DNA from: Novosphingobium sp. 18050
GTDB lineage: Bacteria > Pseudomonadota > Alphaproteobacteria > Sphingomonadales > Sphingomonadaceae
Assembly: GCF_902706195.1 (NCBI RefSeq)
Contig: NZ_CACSJO010000012.1
Coordinates: 62,001 to 126,000, forward strand
Direction: 5' to 3'
DNA: 64,000 nt
Shown here: piece after piece, positions 1-8,450 of the stretch
Layout: every line of letters starts with the position of its first letter
Numbering within the stretch: position 1 is the first letter of the stretch
Program-made: the position numbers and the translations under genes
The notes under the pieces: generated by a model
Databases searched by the model: none
Seen by the model: only the letters and a program-made list of their open reading frames with translations
Told to the model about the DNA's origin: nothing

Positions 1-465
1 AGCCTTGTCGCGGAGAGTTTCGCGGCATTTTCCAAGCGCGTCGCCCCGGCCCGGGAGAGCGCGGGGCAGGACGGCCCGCTGCGCCTGCTGGGTACCAGCG
101 GCACCGTCACCACGCTTGCCAGCCTGCACCTCGAACTGCCGCAGTATGATCGCCGCATGGTCGACGGGCTGATCGTTCCAGCCGAATCGATGCGCGACAT
201 CAGCACGCGTCTATCCTCCATGTCGCTGGAGGAACGCCGCGAGGTGGCCTGCATCGGGCGTGAGCGCGCCGATCTCGTGGTAGCGGGCTGCGCCATTCTC
301 GAGGCGATTCTCGATCTGTGGCCGGCCGCACGCCTTGGCGTGGCCGACCGGGGCATCCGCGAGGGTATCCTGCGCAGCCTGATCGCTTCCCACAGTCCTT
401 CCCACGGCCATGTTCGCGCGCCCGGCGTGCGCGACGCCGTACATAACGCAATAGGTGCAAGATGA
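1..465 (+). CDS. Ppx/GppA family phosphatase, C-terminal part (5' end outside window)
   Basis: Frame 1 is open from the first base to a TGA at 463-465. The visible 154 residues include a GTSGTVTTLA segment at visible residues 31-40, a nucleotide-binding signature of the exopolyphosphatase/guanosine pentaphosphatase fold (actin-like ATPase superfamily). Members remove phosphate from polyphosphate or pppGpp in the cytoplasm; which substrate applies here cannot be told. The stop overlaps the rlmE start (ATGA), so the two genes are translationally coupled, an arrangement common in sphingomonads. The N-terminal half lies upstream of the window. Confidence 0.85.
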   Translation, partial: SLVAESFAAFSKRVAPARESAGQDGPLRLLGTSGTVTTLASLHLELPQYDRRMVDGLIVPAESMRDISTRLSSMSLEERREVACIGRERADLVVAGCAILEAILDLWPAARLGVADRGIREGILRSLIASHSPSHGHVRAPGVRDAVHNAIGAR

Positions 466-1127
466 GCCGTTCAGGAAAAGACCCCGGCGAGCGCCTGCGC
501 ACCGCCAAGAAGCGCACGACCAGTTCGGCGCGCTGGCTGACGCGCCAGATCAACGATCCTTACGTCAAGAAGGCCAAGGCCGACGGCTATCGCAGCCGCG
601 CCGCCTACAAGCTGATCGAACTGGACGAGAAATTCGACCTGTTCAAAGGCGTGACCCGCGCGGTCGACCTCGGCATCGCGCCGGGCGGCTGGAGCCAGGT
701 GCTGCGCATGAAGGCCCCCAAGGCCAAAGTCGTGGGCATCGACCTTCTGCCCACCGATCCGATCGAGGGCGTGACCATCTTCGAGATGGACTTCATGGCC
801 GACGAGGCCCCTGCCGCGCTGGAAGGTGCGCTGGACGGGCCGCCGGACCTGGTGCTGTCGGACATGGCGGCGAACACCGTTGGCCACAAGCAGACAGACC
901 ACCTGCGCACCATGGGCCTGGTCGAGACGGCGGTGGACTTTGCCATCCATTCAATGGCGCCGGGCGGCACATTCGTCGCCAAGGTGCTGGCGGGCGGCAC
1001 CGACACGGAACTGCTGTCGCTGCTCAAGCGCCACTTCACCAGTGTGAAACATGCCAAGCCGCCTGCGAGCCGCAAGGACTCCTCGGAGTGGTACGTGATC
1101 GCGAAGGGTTTCAAGGGCCAGGGCTGA
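462..1127 (+). CDS. rlmE: 23S rRNA (uridine-2552-2'-O)-methyltransferase RlmE/FtsJ
   Basis: The 221-aa protein has the FtsJ Rossmann fold. The SAM loop is VDLGIAPGGWSQV (residues 68-80), and the K-D-K-E catalytic tetrad falls at K50, D134, K174 and E209, spaced as in E. coli RlmE. The family methylates the ribose of U2552 in the 23S A-loop at a late stage of 50S assembly. The N-terminus (residues 1-30) is basic and about ten residues longer than the E. coli enzyme. Its ATG overlaps the stop of the upstream phosphatase. A strong hairpin follows the gene. Confidence 0.95.
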   Translation: MSRSGKDPGERLRTAKKRTTSSARWLTRQINDPYVKKAKADGYRSRAAYKLIELDEKFDLFKGVTRAVDLGIAPGGWSQVLRMKAPKAKVVGIDLLPTDPIEGVTIFEMDFMADEAPAALEGALDGPPDLVLSDMAANTVGHKQTDHLRTMGLVETAVDFAIHSMAPGGTFVAKVLAGGTDTELLSLLKRHFTSVKHAKPPASRKDSSEWYVIAKGFKGQG

Positions 1128-1203
1128 CCGTCAGGTTGGCCAAGGCTGGAATGGCGGCAGCGTTTTAGCTGCGCCTGCCAGCCGCACCATATCCCCGAAA
1201 GAC

Positions 1204-1248
1204 GAAAACGGCCCGCTAGCGACTCGGCGGCGCTAGCGGACCGTTTTC
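1204..1248. terminator. Bidirectional terminator between rlmE and cytochrome c gene
   Basis: An 18-bp inverted repeat (left arm 1204-1221, right arm 1231-1248, one mismatch) with a 9-nt loop starts with GAAAAC and ends with GTTTTC, so either strand gives a GC-rich stem followed by a short U run. It sits between two convergent genes and can serve both. Confidence 0.85.
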
Positions 1249-1272
1249 AACCGGCAGAGCCGGATGCTGTTG

Positions 1273-1887
1273 TTACTGCGCGGCAGCCTCGCTCGCTTCG
1301 GGAGCAGCTGCTCCTTCGGCGGCGGGGGCGGCAGCAGCGTCCGCAGCAGGTGCTGCATCGGCGGCCGGAAGCGGCAGGTTAGAGCCTTGCGTGTTCAGGT
1401 ACGCGATGATGTTGGCGCGGTCTTCCGGCTTCGACAGGCCGGCGAAGGTCATCTTGGTCCCCGGCGCATAGGCCTTGGGGCTCTTGAGCCAATCGTTCAG
1501 CGCATCGAACGACCAGTTGCCACCCTTGCTCTTGAGAGCGTCGGAGAACGCGAAGCCGCCCACGCCCTGGCCGATCGCCTCGCCGACGACGCCGTGGAGA
1601 TTCGGGCCGATGCCGTTGGCGCCGCCCGAATTGATCGTGTGGCACGAGGTGCACTTGGCGAAAGTCGCCTGGCCCTTCGCCACGTCGGCGCTGGCCAGAA
1701 GCGTTGCGATCGGCACGTCTCCGCCGCCTTCGCCCTTCTCGGCTACGCCTTCGACCGGATAGCCCGCCGTCTCGGGTGCGTGATGCTTGTCAGCCTGAAA
1801 GTACATTCCGCTGGCAATGCTCAGCCCCAGGCCGACGATGCCCGAGAATAGAGTCCAGCCGGCGATAGTATTGAAACGATCGTCCAT
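1273..1887 (-). CDS. Membrane-anchored class I cytochrome c
   Basis: Starting at the ATG at 1887, the 204-aa product begins MDDRFNTIAGW and has one N-terminal membrane anchor (about residues 8-30). A single haem-attachment motif CTSCH lies at 79-83 (Cys79, Cys82, His83) and a probable axial Met146 sits in GTKMTF. The last 30 residues are a low-complexity Ala/Pro/Glu tail. Such CycM-type cytochromes carry electrons between the bc1 complex and terminal oxidases on the periplasmic face. An in-frame ATG at 1920 would add 11 residues, but it has no spaced ribosome site; an AGGGG precedes the 1887 ATG. Confidence 0.88.
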   Translation of the reverse strand: MDDRFNTIAGWTLFSGIVGLGLSIASGMYFQADKHHAPETAGYPVEGVAEKGEGGGDVPIATLLASADVAKGQATFAKCTSCHTINSGGANGIGPNLHGVVGEAIGQGVGGFAFSDALKSKGGNWSFDALNDWLKSPKAYAPGTKMTFAGLSKPEDRANIIAYLNTQGSNLPLPAADAAPAADAAAAPAAEGAAAPEASEAAAQ

Positions 1888-2007
1888 TCGTGCATGCCCC
1901 TGCGGCTTATTTAAGCTCATCCTGTGGCTCGGGGTCCTAATGGGCGCCTTGATCTAGCGCAAGAGCCATTGCGGATATCGCGATTGCCGCCTAATCGCGC
2001 GCAAGTC

Positions 2008-2907
2008 ATGAATGCCTATCCCCAGCCCGCAATCGCCCTTGTCGGCGAAATGGAAGCCGCCACCCTCGCCGACCCCGCGCGGGCCGTCGCTTTGCAGGGG
2101 GCGCCCGGCTGTAATGGCCACCGCGCCGCCCTCGAATATGACGATGGCTGCCTGCCGCTGCCGTGCTTCTCGTTCGAGGATGCGCTGGACGCGGTGAAGG
2201 AAGGCCGCGCCGCCCGCGCGATCATTCCGATCGAGAATTCGCAGCATGGCCGCGTTGCCGACATCCACTTCCTGCTGCCCGAAAGCGGGCTGTCGATAGT
2301 GGGTGAGCATTTCATGTCGATCCACCACGCGCTGATGGCGCTGCCCGGTGCGAAGGGTCCGTTTTCGGCCGCCTACAGTCACCCGCAGGCGCTGGGCCAG
2401 TCGCGTCATTACCTTCGCGAACGCGGCATCGTGCCGATGGCCTATGCCGACACCGCCGGCGCCGCCGCGCTGGTCCGCGAGGCCGGCGACCCCAATGCCT
2501 GCGCCATCGCGCCGAAGCTGGCGGCGCAGCTTTACGGCCTCGACGTGATCGAGGAGAACGTCGAGGACGCGGCCGACAACACCACCCGCTTCGTGGTGCT
2601 GGCGCGCGAACCGCTGGACCCCTTCGAGCTGCAGGACCAGCCGGCGATGACGACGTTCATCTTCGAGGTGAAGAACATTCCCGCCGCGCTTTACAAGGCG
2701 CTGGGCGGGTTCGCCACGAACGGCGTCAACATGACCAAGCTGGAAAGCTATCAGGCCCGCGCCAGCTTCGCGGCGACGACCTTCTACGCCGATATCGAAG
2801 GCGCGCCCGGCGAGGCGCGTGTCGACATGGCGTTGCAGGAACTGGCGTTTCACTGCAAATACGTGCGCCCGCTGGGCACCTATCGCCGGGCACGTGCTCG
2901 CGGCTGA
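2008..2907 (+). CDS. pheA: Prephenate dehydratase
   Basis: The 299-aa protein converts prephenate to phenylpyruvate in phenylalanine synthesis. The catalytic domain shows IIPIENSQHGRV (about residues 72-83) and the diagnostic T-T-R-F motif at 192-195. A C-terminal ACT domain (about 214-290) carries NMTKLESY, the phenylalanine-sensing part, so feedback inhibition is likely. There is no fused chorismate mutase. An upstream in-frame start at 1924 would add 28 residues without homology; the ATG at 2008 places the expected N-terminus correctly. It is divergent from the cytochrome c gene. Confidence 0.93.
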   Translation: MNAYPQPAIALVGEMEAATLADPARAVALQGAPGCNGHRAALEYDDGCLPLPCFSFEDALDAVKEGRAARAIIPIENSQHGRVADIHFLLPESGLSIVGEHFMSIHHALMALPGAKGPFSAAYSHPQALGQSRHYLRERGIVPMAYADTAGAAALVREAGDPNACAIAPKLAAQLYGLDVIEENVEDAADNTTRFVVLAREPLDPFELQDQPAMTTFIFEVKNIPAALYKALGGFATNGVNMTKLESYQARASFAATTFYADIEGAPGEARVDMALQELAFHCKYVRPLGTYRRARARG

Positions 2908-3012
2908 CGGGGTGATCCCGCAAAGGCCGCGTCGGCGCAGTCGGTGCGACGGGCGATTAACACATAGTAGCAACCGCTTGCACCGCCTGAGCGCGCATGC
3001 AATCCTTTCCTG

Positions 3013-3705
3013 GTGACGGTTGGCGGAGGTCAAGGCGCGGGTTCGGCCGCAGGGTCCTCTGCGGCTGGATTGGCCAATGGTGGGGCCGATGACTGGAAGG
3101 CGGTGCGCGATGTCGCCGATATCCAGTATGCCCCGCTTCCAGAGCCCCGGCTGCCCGATCCGCAGACGATGCCCGAATGGCTCAAGGCGCTGGGACGGCT
3201 TCTCGAAAAGATTTTCGGACCCATCGGCGAACTGCTCGGCATGTCCTGGCCGGTGTTCCAGTATGTCCTGATCGGGATCGGCGTGCTACTGGCGCTGTTC
3301 CTGCTTTGGCGGATCGCCATCGAGCCGCTGATGGACAAGTGGCGCATGCGCCAGCCCGCGCCGGAGGAGGTCCACTGGACGCCAGACCGGGCAGAAGCGA
3401 CGGCTTTGCTGGAAGATGCGGACCGGTTGGCCGCACAGGGGCAGTTCGGCGAAGCGGCCCACCTGTTGCTGCGGCGTAGCGTCCGCCAGATTTCCGATGC
3501 CCGGCCCGATTGGCTGAATGCCGCCTCCACCGCGCGCGAAATCGCCGTGCTGCCGATGCTGCCCGATGCCGGGCGCCGCGCTTTCGCGGTGATCGCCGAG
3601 CGGGTCGAACGGGCGGTATATGCGCTGCGCGATCTCGACGCGGGTGACTGGGAAGCGGCGCGCGCCGCCTATGCCCGGTTTGCGCAGATCGAACTGCGCG
3701 CATGA
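3013..3705 (+). CDS. DUF4129-like single-pass membrane protein, first gene of MoxR operon
   Basis: The 230-aa product starts at a GTG. It has a Gly/Ala-rich N-terminus, one clear membrane helix at about residues 81-101 (QYVLIGIGVLLALFLLWRIA) and a cytoplasmic alpha-helical C-terminal part rich in Ala, Glu and Arg. The C-terminal pattern (EAxxLLRRSVRQI ... DWEAARAAYARF) and the position upstream of MoxR and DUF58 genes match DUF4129-type proteins. The molecular role is unknown. The next gene starts inside its stop region (4-nt overlap). The GTG start is the weakest part of the call. Confidence 0.65.
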   Translation: MTVGGGQGAGSAAGSSAAGLANGGADDWKAVRDVADIQYAPLPEPRLPDPQTMPEWLKALGRLLEKIFGPIGELLGMSWPVFQYVLIGIGVLLALFLLWRIAIEPLMDKWRMRQPAPEEVHWTPDRAEATALLEDADRLAAQGQFGEAAHLLLRRSVRQISDARPDWLNAASTAREIAVLPMLPDAGRRAFAVIAERVERAVYALRDLDAGDWEAARAAYARFAQIELRA

Positions 3706-5033
3706 GTCCGCGCCGGGACACCTCCATTGCCGGCGGCATCGCTGTCGGCGCAAATCCGTTTTCGCGCTGGGCAGTGCTGGCGATCGTCCTGCTGGGCGGG
3801 GCGCTGTTCGTGGCCCTGCTCTGGATGATCGCGACGGGCACCGGCATGGGGTCTGCCAACGACGGGCAGGCTCATGCCGAGGGCAAGGGCCTCAACGGCT
3901 ATGCCGCCTTCGCCGACTATCTCGAACGGCGCGGCTTCCAGGTGAGCAACGTGCGCAACGAAGGCGCGCTGGACAAGCCGGGCCTGTTGGTGCTGACCCC
4001 GCCCGCCTTTGCGGACGGCAAGGAAATCGAGAAGATCGTCGCCAACCGCCGTTATACCGGCCCCACGCTCGTCATTGCGCCCAAGTGGATGCCGGCCAAG
4101 CCCACGCGTGAGCAGAAGAAGGACGCCAAGACCGGCTGGGTACGTCTGTCCGGCACCATGCCGCCCGAATGGCGCGGTTTCCTTGATACGCTGTCTGTAA
4201 AGGTCACTGCGCTGCCCGAGAGGGCTGCCGCATGGCAGGGCGCGGGTCTTTGGGGTACGCTGCCGGACGGTCGATTTGTGCTGTCCGGTCAGGGGGAGGG
4301 TCTTGTGCGCATCGTCGGCAGCCGGGACGGGAAGCTGACATTGGCAGGCTTCATGAGCGACGGCGGATACTACGCCGAACTGGAAGCCATGGCGCAAGGT
4401 CCGATCACGTATCCTGACGAGGAAGACGAGGAGCGTTACCCCGTCATCATCGTCTTCGAACCCGACCTGCTCGACAACTACGGCATGGCCCGGATCGAGA
4501 ATGCCCGCCTGGCCGAGGCGCTGGTCCGCGCCAGCGGTGTGGAGCCGGGCGCTGCGGTCAGCTTCGACATGACGCTGCCCGGTTACGGCCGCTCGCAGAA
4601 CCTGCTGACGTTGGCCTTCACCCCGCCGTTCCTGGCGGCGACACTGTGCCTGCTGCTGGCGGCGCTGGTAGTCGGCTGGCGGGCATTCATGCGCTTCGGC
4701 CCGCCGCTTGTGGAAGGGCGGGCAATCGCGTTCGGCAAGCGCGCGCTGGTATCGAACGCCGCCGGCTTCGTGCGCCGCACCCGCCGCTGGCATCTTCTGG
4801 GCAGGCCCTATGCCGATCATTCGCGGGAGCGGCTGGTGCAGGCCCTGGCCCTGCCGCGCACGCTCGACCCCGAGCGCGCCGACGCCGCCATTGACCGTGC
4901 GCTTGCCGCCCGCCGCCATGAGGGTGAGCCTTTTTCCGTTATCGCCGCCCGCCTGAAAGCGGCACGGCGTCCGCATGACCTTCTGAAAGCCGCGCGCGAC
5001 CTTCATGCGCTCGAAAGGATGCTGATCCGATGA
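3702..5033 (+). CDS. DUF4350 domain membrane protein
   Basis: The 443-aa protein has an N-terminal membrane helix (about residues 24-46), a large extracytoplasmic-looking region and a second helix near residues 305-325, followed by a basic cytoplasmic tail. The middle region (NGYAAFADYLERRGFQV, then LLVLTPPAF) looks like the DUF4350 fold, related to GATase-like/periplasmic binding folds. It overlaps both neighbours by 4 nt (ATGA), so the unit is one operon. DUF4350 proteins recur next to MoxR ATPases; no enzymatic activity is established. Confidence 0.75.
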   Translation: MSPRRDTSIAGGIAVGANPFSRWAVLAIVLLGGALFVALLWMIATGTGMGSANDGQAHAEGKGLNGYAAFADYLERRGFQVSNVRNEGALDKPGLLVLTPPAFADGKEIEKIVANRRYTGPTLVIAPKWMPAKPTREQKKDAKTGWVRLSGTMPPEWRGFLDTLSVKVTALPERAAAWQGAGLWGTLPDGRFVLSGQGEGLVRIVGSRDGKLTLAGFMSDGGYYAELEAMAQGPITYPDEEDEERYPVIIVFEPDLLDNYGMARIENARLAEALVRASGVEPGAAVSFDMTLPGYGRSQNLLTLAFTPPFLAATLCLLLAALVVGWRAFMRFGPPLVEGRAIAFGKRALVSNAAGFVRRTRRWHLLGRPYADHSRERLVQALALPRTLDPERADAAIDRALAARRHEGEPFSVIAARLKAARRPHDLLKAARDLHALERMLIR

Positions 5034-6058
5034 CCGACACCCCCCTTTCAGATTCGGGCCTTTCCGATCAGGTCCTTTCCGAACAGTCACCGCAGGGTAA
5101 CGCCGGTATCGCAGCCGTCGCCGTCCTGGCCCAGGCCATCCGCGTCGAAGTCGCCAAGGGCGTGGTCGGTCAGGCCGACACCGTGGAGCATCTGCTGATC
5201 GCACTGATGGCGCGCGGCCATGTGCTGCTGGAAGGGCCGCCGGGCACCGCCAAGACCTTCCTCGCCCAGTGCTTCGCGGCGACGCTGGGCCTCGATTTCG
5301 GGCGCATCCAGTTCACCCCGGACCTGATGCCGGGCGACATTCTCGGCTCCAACCTGTTCAACTTCCAGACCAGCCAGTTCACCCTGACCCACGGGCCGAT
5401 CTTCTGCGACATGCTTCTGGCAGACGAGATCAACCGCACTCCGCCCAAGACCCAGGCGGCGCTGCTGGAAGCGATGCAGGAACGCCGCGTCACGCTGGAC
5501 GGTACCGCCCACGCGCTCCCGGCTCACTTTACCGTAGTGGCGACGCAGAACCCGATTGAAAGCCAGGGCGTCTATCCCCTGCCCGAGGCGCAGCTCGACC
5601 GCTTCCTGTTCAAGCTCCTGGTGGATTATCCCAGCGCCGACGAGGAACACCGAATCGTTGCGCGCTACGGTGAAAACCGGGGCGCGCCCACGCCTGCCGA
5701 AGTCGGCATCACCGCGATCATCACCCCCGCCCAGCTGGAAGGCGCGACCCGCGCGGTCGCCTCGGTGACGCTGGCGGACAGCGTGATCGACTATATCGTG
5801 CGACTGGTGCGCGCCACGCGGGAGAGTGCGGACCTGTCATCCGGCGCCTCGCCGCGTTCGGCGGTTCTGCTGGCCGGCGCGGCGCGGGCGCGGGCCGCGC
5901 TCGACGGACGCGACTACGTGGTGCCCGACGATGTGAAGGCGCTGGCAACGGCAGTTCTGCGCCACCGCCTGCTCCTCAGCCCCGCTGCCGAGATCGAGGG
6001 CAAGCAGGTGGAGGCGCTGGTGCGCCAGCTGGTCGAACAGACCGAAGCGCCGCGCTGA
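5030..6058 (+). CDS. MoxR family AAA+ ATPase
   Basis: The 342-aa protein has a Walker A GPPGTAKT at residues 69-76, Walker B LLADE ending at Asp132-Glu133, and the MoxR signature NRTPPKTQAALLEAMQE directly after it. A sensor-1 Asn lies in VVATQNPIE. MoxR proteins act as ATP-driven chaperones that insert cofactors or mature partner complexes, usually with VWA-domain proteins; the DUF58 product immediately downstream is the expected partner. It overlaps the upstream stop by 4 nt. Confidence 0.92.
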   Translation: MTDTPLSDSGLSDQVLSEQSPQGNAGIAAVAVLAQAIRVEVAKGVVGQADTVEHLLIALMARGHVLLEGPPGTAKTFLAQCFAATLGLDFGRIQFTPDLMPGDILGSNLFNFQTSQFTLTHGPIFCDMLLADEINRTPPKTQAALLEAMQERRVTLDGTAHALPAHFTVVATQNPIESQGVYPLPEAQLDRFLFKLLVDYPSADEEHRIVARYGENRGAPTPAEVGITAIITPAQLEGATRAVASVTLADSVIDYIVRLVRATRESADLSSGASPRSAVLLAGAARARAALDGRDYVVPDDVKALATAVLRHRLLLSPAAEIEGKQVEALVRQLVEQTEAPR

Positions 6059-6060
6059 AG

Positions 6061-7404
6061 GTGCGCAGTCGCCCTCCCGTATTTTCAGGCGCGCCGATCG
6101 TTCCGACAGCCCGCGCGGCAGTTCTGCTGGCGCTGGCCGCGCCGGTAGCGCTGCTGATCGCGGCGGCGCAGCCCGTCCTGTGGGTGATCGCGCCGGTGGC
6201 ATGCCTGGCCATTCTGGTGCTGGTGATCGCCGACGCGCTGCTGCCCGGTCGGGTGGAGGACCTTCGGGTTGCCGTCCCCGTCGACGTCGAGGTGGGCCAC
6301 GAAGAGGCGATAGGAGCGCAGCTGCAGTTTCGCGGCGGTAGCCCCTCACGCGCGGAAATGGCGCTGGAGTGCGATCCGCGACTGGCTCCCGGGGGCCGGT
6401 TGGTCTTTCCGCTTGCCAGGGGCGATGAGGGCTGGAGCGGCAGCGGTGCGTTCACCGCATCGCGCCGCGGCACGGGCAAAGTGGTGCGCGCGTGGCTGCG
6501 CTGGACCGGGCCGCTGGGCCTCGGCGCGCGGCAGATGACGGGCGATCTGGACGAAGCGGTGCGGATCTGGCCGAACATCGCCGCCGTCCGCTCCCCGGCT
6601 TTGCAGACATTCCTCAAGGACGCCCAATACGGATTGCTCGCCCGGCGCATCCGGGGCGAAGGCACACAGTTCGAATCGCTGGCCGAATATCAGCCCGGCA
6701 TGGACCGCCGCCGCATCGACTGGAAAAGCTCGGCCCGCCACGTCCATCTCTACGCCAAGGAATACGAGACCGAGCGCAACAACCAGATCGTCTTCGCCTT
6801 CGACTGCGGCCAGGCGATGTGCGAGCCGATCGCGGGGATGCCCCGGCTCGACCGCGCGGTTTCCGCCGCGCTGGCGACCGCCTTCGTCGCGCTCAAGGGC
6901 GGAGACCGGGTCTCGCTGTTCGGCTTCGCCTCGCGGCCCGAAGTCTCCACCCCGTTCATCGCCGCCAGCGCCGAATTCCACCGTCTGCAGCGCGCCGCCG
7001 CCGGGCTGGAATACCGCTCGGAGGAACCCAATTTCACCCTGGCGCTGGCGACTTTGGCCAGCCGTCTGCAGCGCCGCTCGCTGATAGTGGTATTCTCCGA
7101 CTTTGCCGACCCGACCAGCGCCGAATTGATGATCGAAAGCGTGGGCCGCCTCGTTTCCCGCCATGTCGTCCTGTTCGTGACCATGGCCGACGAGGAACTG
7201 GAGGGCCTTTCCGCCGCTACGCCGGACGATCTGGAAACGCTGTCAATGGCGGTTTCGGCCGACCAGCTGCTGCGCCAGCGTGCGCTGGTCACCCGGCGGC
7301 TGCGCCAGATCGGGGTCGACGTGCTGGAAGCGCCCTGGCAGAATGTGGGCACGCGCCTGCTCGACGCCTATCTTGCCATCAAGCGCGCCGGAGCGATCGG
7401 ATGA
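6061..7404 (+). CDS. DUF58 (VWA-like) domain protein
   Basis: The 447-aa product starts at a GTG 2 nt after the moxR stop. Two hydrophobic stretches at about residues 15-60 anchor it to the membrane. The DUF58 core follows: EGTQFESLAEY...RRIDWKSSARH (about 200-228) and then a VWA-like strand VFAFDCGQAM, whose D-x-G-x-x-M resembles a degenerate MIDAS. It is the usual partner of MoxR. The 4-nt overlap with the following SpoIIM gene supports one transcript. Confidence 0.88.
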   Translation: MRSRPPVFSGAPIVPTARAAVLLALAAPVALLIAAAQPVLWVIAPVACLAILVLVIADALLPGRVEDLRVAVPVDVEVGHEEAIGAQLQFRGGSPSRAEMALECDPRLAPGGRLVFPLARGDEGWSGSGAFTASRRGTGKVVRAWLRWTGPLGLGARQMTGDLDEAVRIWPNIAAVRSPALQTFLKDAQYGLLARRIRGEGTQFESLAEYQPGMDRRRIDWKSSARHVHLYAKEYETERNNQIVFAFDCGQAMCEPIAGMPRLDRAVSAALATAFVALKGGDRVSLFGFASRPEVSTPFIAASAEFHRLQRAAAGLEYRSEEPNFTLALATLASRLQRRSLIVVFSDFADPTSAELMIESVGRLVSRHVVLFVTMADEELEGLSAATPDDLETLSMAVSADQLLRQRALVTRRLRQIGVDVLEAPWQNVGTRLLDAYLAIKRAGAIG

Positions 7405-8450
7405 ACGCCATTTCCGCCCCGTCCCCCACTTCGGCCAGCGCAATCGAGATCGCCGCATTGCGCTCCGACCGTTTCCGTATCGAGCGCGAGGCTGACTGGC
7501 AGCGGCTGGAAGCCATCGTCACGCGCATGGAGAAAGGCCGCCTGCGCCGTATCTCCGACGAGGACCTGCTGGCATTGCCCGGCCTTTACCGCACCGTCGC
7601 CTCCAGCCTGTCGATCGCGCGCGAGACTTCGCTGGATGCGGCCACGCTCGCCTATCTCGAAGCGCTGGTGCAGCGGGCCTGGTTCGTCGTCTACGGGCCG
7701 CGCTCGTCGCTGGCCGAATGGCTGGGCAGCTTCTTGGGCGGCGGCTGGAGCGCGGCGGTAAGGGCGATCTGGCTCGACGTCCTCGTCGCGCTGGCAGTGA
7801 TGGTGGCGGGCGTGGCGGTCGGCTGGCTGCTCGTCTCGCACGATCCCGAGTGGTATTTCTCCCTGATCTCGCGGGACATGGCCGGGGCCCGCGTACCGGG
7901 CGCCACGGCGGAGGCCCTGAGGGGTACGCTGTTCGGCGAACAGGAGCGGGACGGGTTGAGCGTGTTCGCCGCCCAGCTGTTCAGCAACAATGCGCAGGTT
8001 TCCATCCTCGCCTTCGCGCTCGGCTTCGCCTTCGGCATCCCGACGCTGCTGCTGCTGATCCACAATCTCGCGCTGCTCGGCGCGATGGCATGGCTATATC
8101 ACGGTGCGGGCCTGCTGACCGATTTCGCGGGCTGGATCTTTGTGCACGGCACCACCGAACTGTTCGCGATCCTGCTGGCGGGCGCGGCGGGGCTGCACAT
8201 CGGCCGCGCGCTGGCGTTCCCCGGCGATCGCCCGATCCTTGAGGCCACCGCCGAGGCGGGACGCCGTGCGGCCGTGGTGATGACCGGGGTGGTGCTGATG
8301 CTGGTGATCGCCGCGCTGCTCGAAGGCTTCGCGCGCCAGCTCGTCGACAATACCTTCGGCCGCTTTGCCATCGGCGGCTTCATGCTGATGCTGTGGTGCG
8401 CCTATTTCTTCGCCTTCCGGGGCAATGCGCGCACCGGGGCTCGCCGATGA
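7401..8450 (+). CDS. SpoIIM (stage II sporulation protein M) family integral membrane protein
   Basis: The 349-aa protein has a soluble N-terminal part (about residues 1-110) and at least five hydrophobic segments. It includes the DUF95/SpoIIM pattern FSNNAQVSILAFALGFAFGIPTL followed by VHGTTELFAILLAGAAGL. SpoIIM of endospore formers takes part in peptidoglycan remodelling during engulfment, but homologues in non-sporulating bacteria sit in MoxR/DUF58/RDD operons as here and have no assigned role. The ATG overlaps the DUF58 stop and its own stop overlaps the RDD start. Confidence 0.85.
   Translation: MNAISAPSPTSASAIEIAALRSDRFRIEREADWQRLEAIVTRMEKGRLRRISDEDLLALPGLYRTVASSLSIARETSLDAATLAYLEALVQRAWFVVYGPRSSLAEWLGSFLGGGWSAAVRAIWLDVLVALAVMVAGVAVGWLLVSHDPEWYFSLISRDMAGARVPGATAEALRGTLFGEQERDGLSVFAAQLFSNNAQVSILAFALGFAFGIPTLLLLIHNLALLGAMAWLYHGAGLLTDFAGWIFVHGTTELFAILLAGAAGLHIGRALAFPGDRPILEATAEAGRRAAVVMTGVVLMLVIAALLEGFARQLVDNTFGRFAIGGFMLMLWCAYFFAFRGNARTGARR

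Noticed and set aside
3669..5204. Open frame of 511 codons on the minus strand
   Set aside because: Antisense to the DUF4350 gene and the moxR start; Arg/Gly/Gln-rich with no family likeness.
6492..7404. Long upstream extension of the SpoIIM frame through the DUF58 gene
   Set aside because: It is the out-of-frame shadow of DUF58; the ATG at 7401 gives the correct SpoIIM N-terminus and the usual ATGA overlap.
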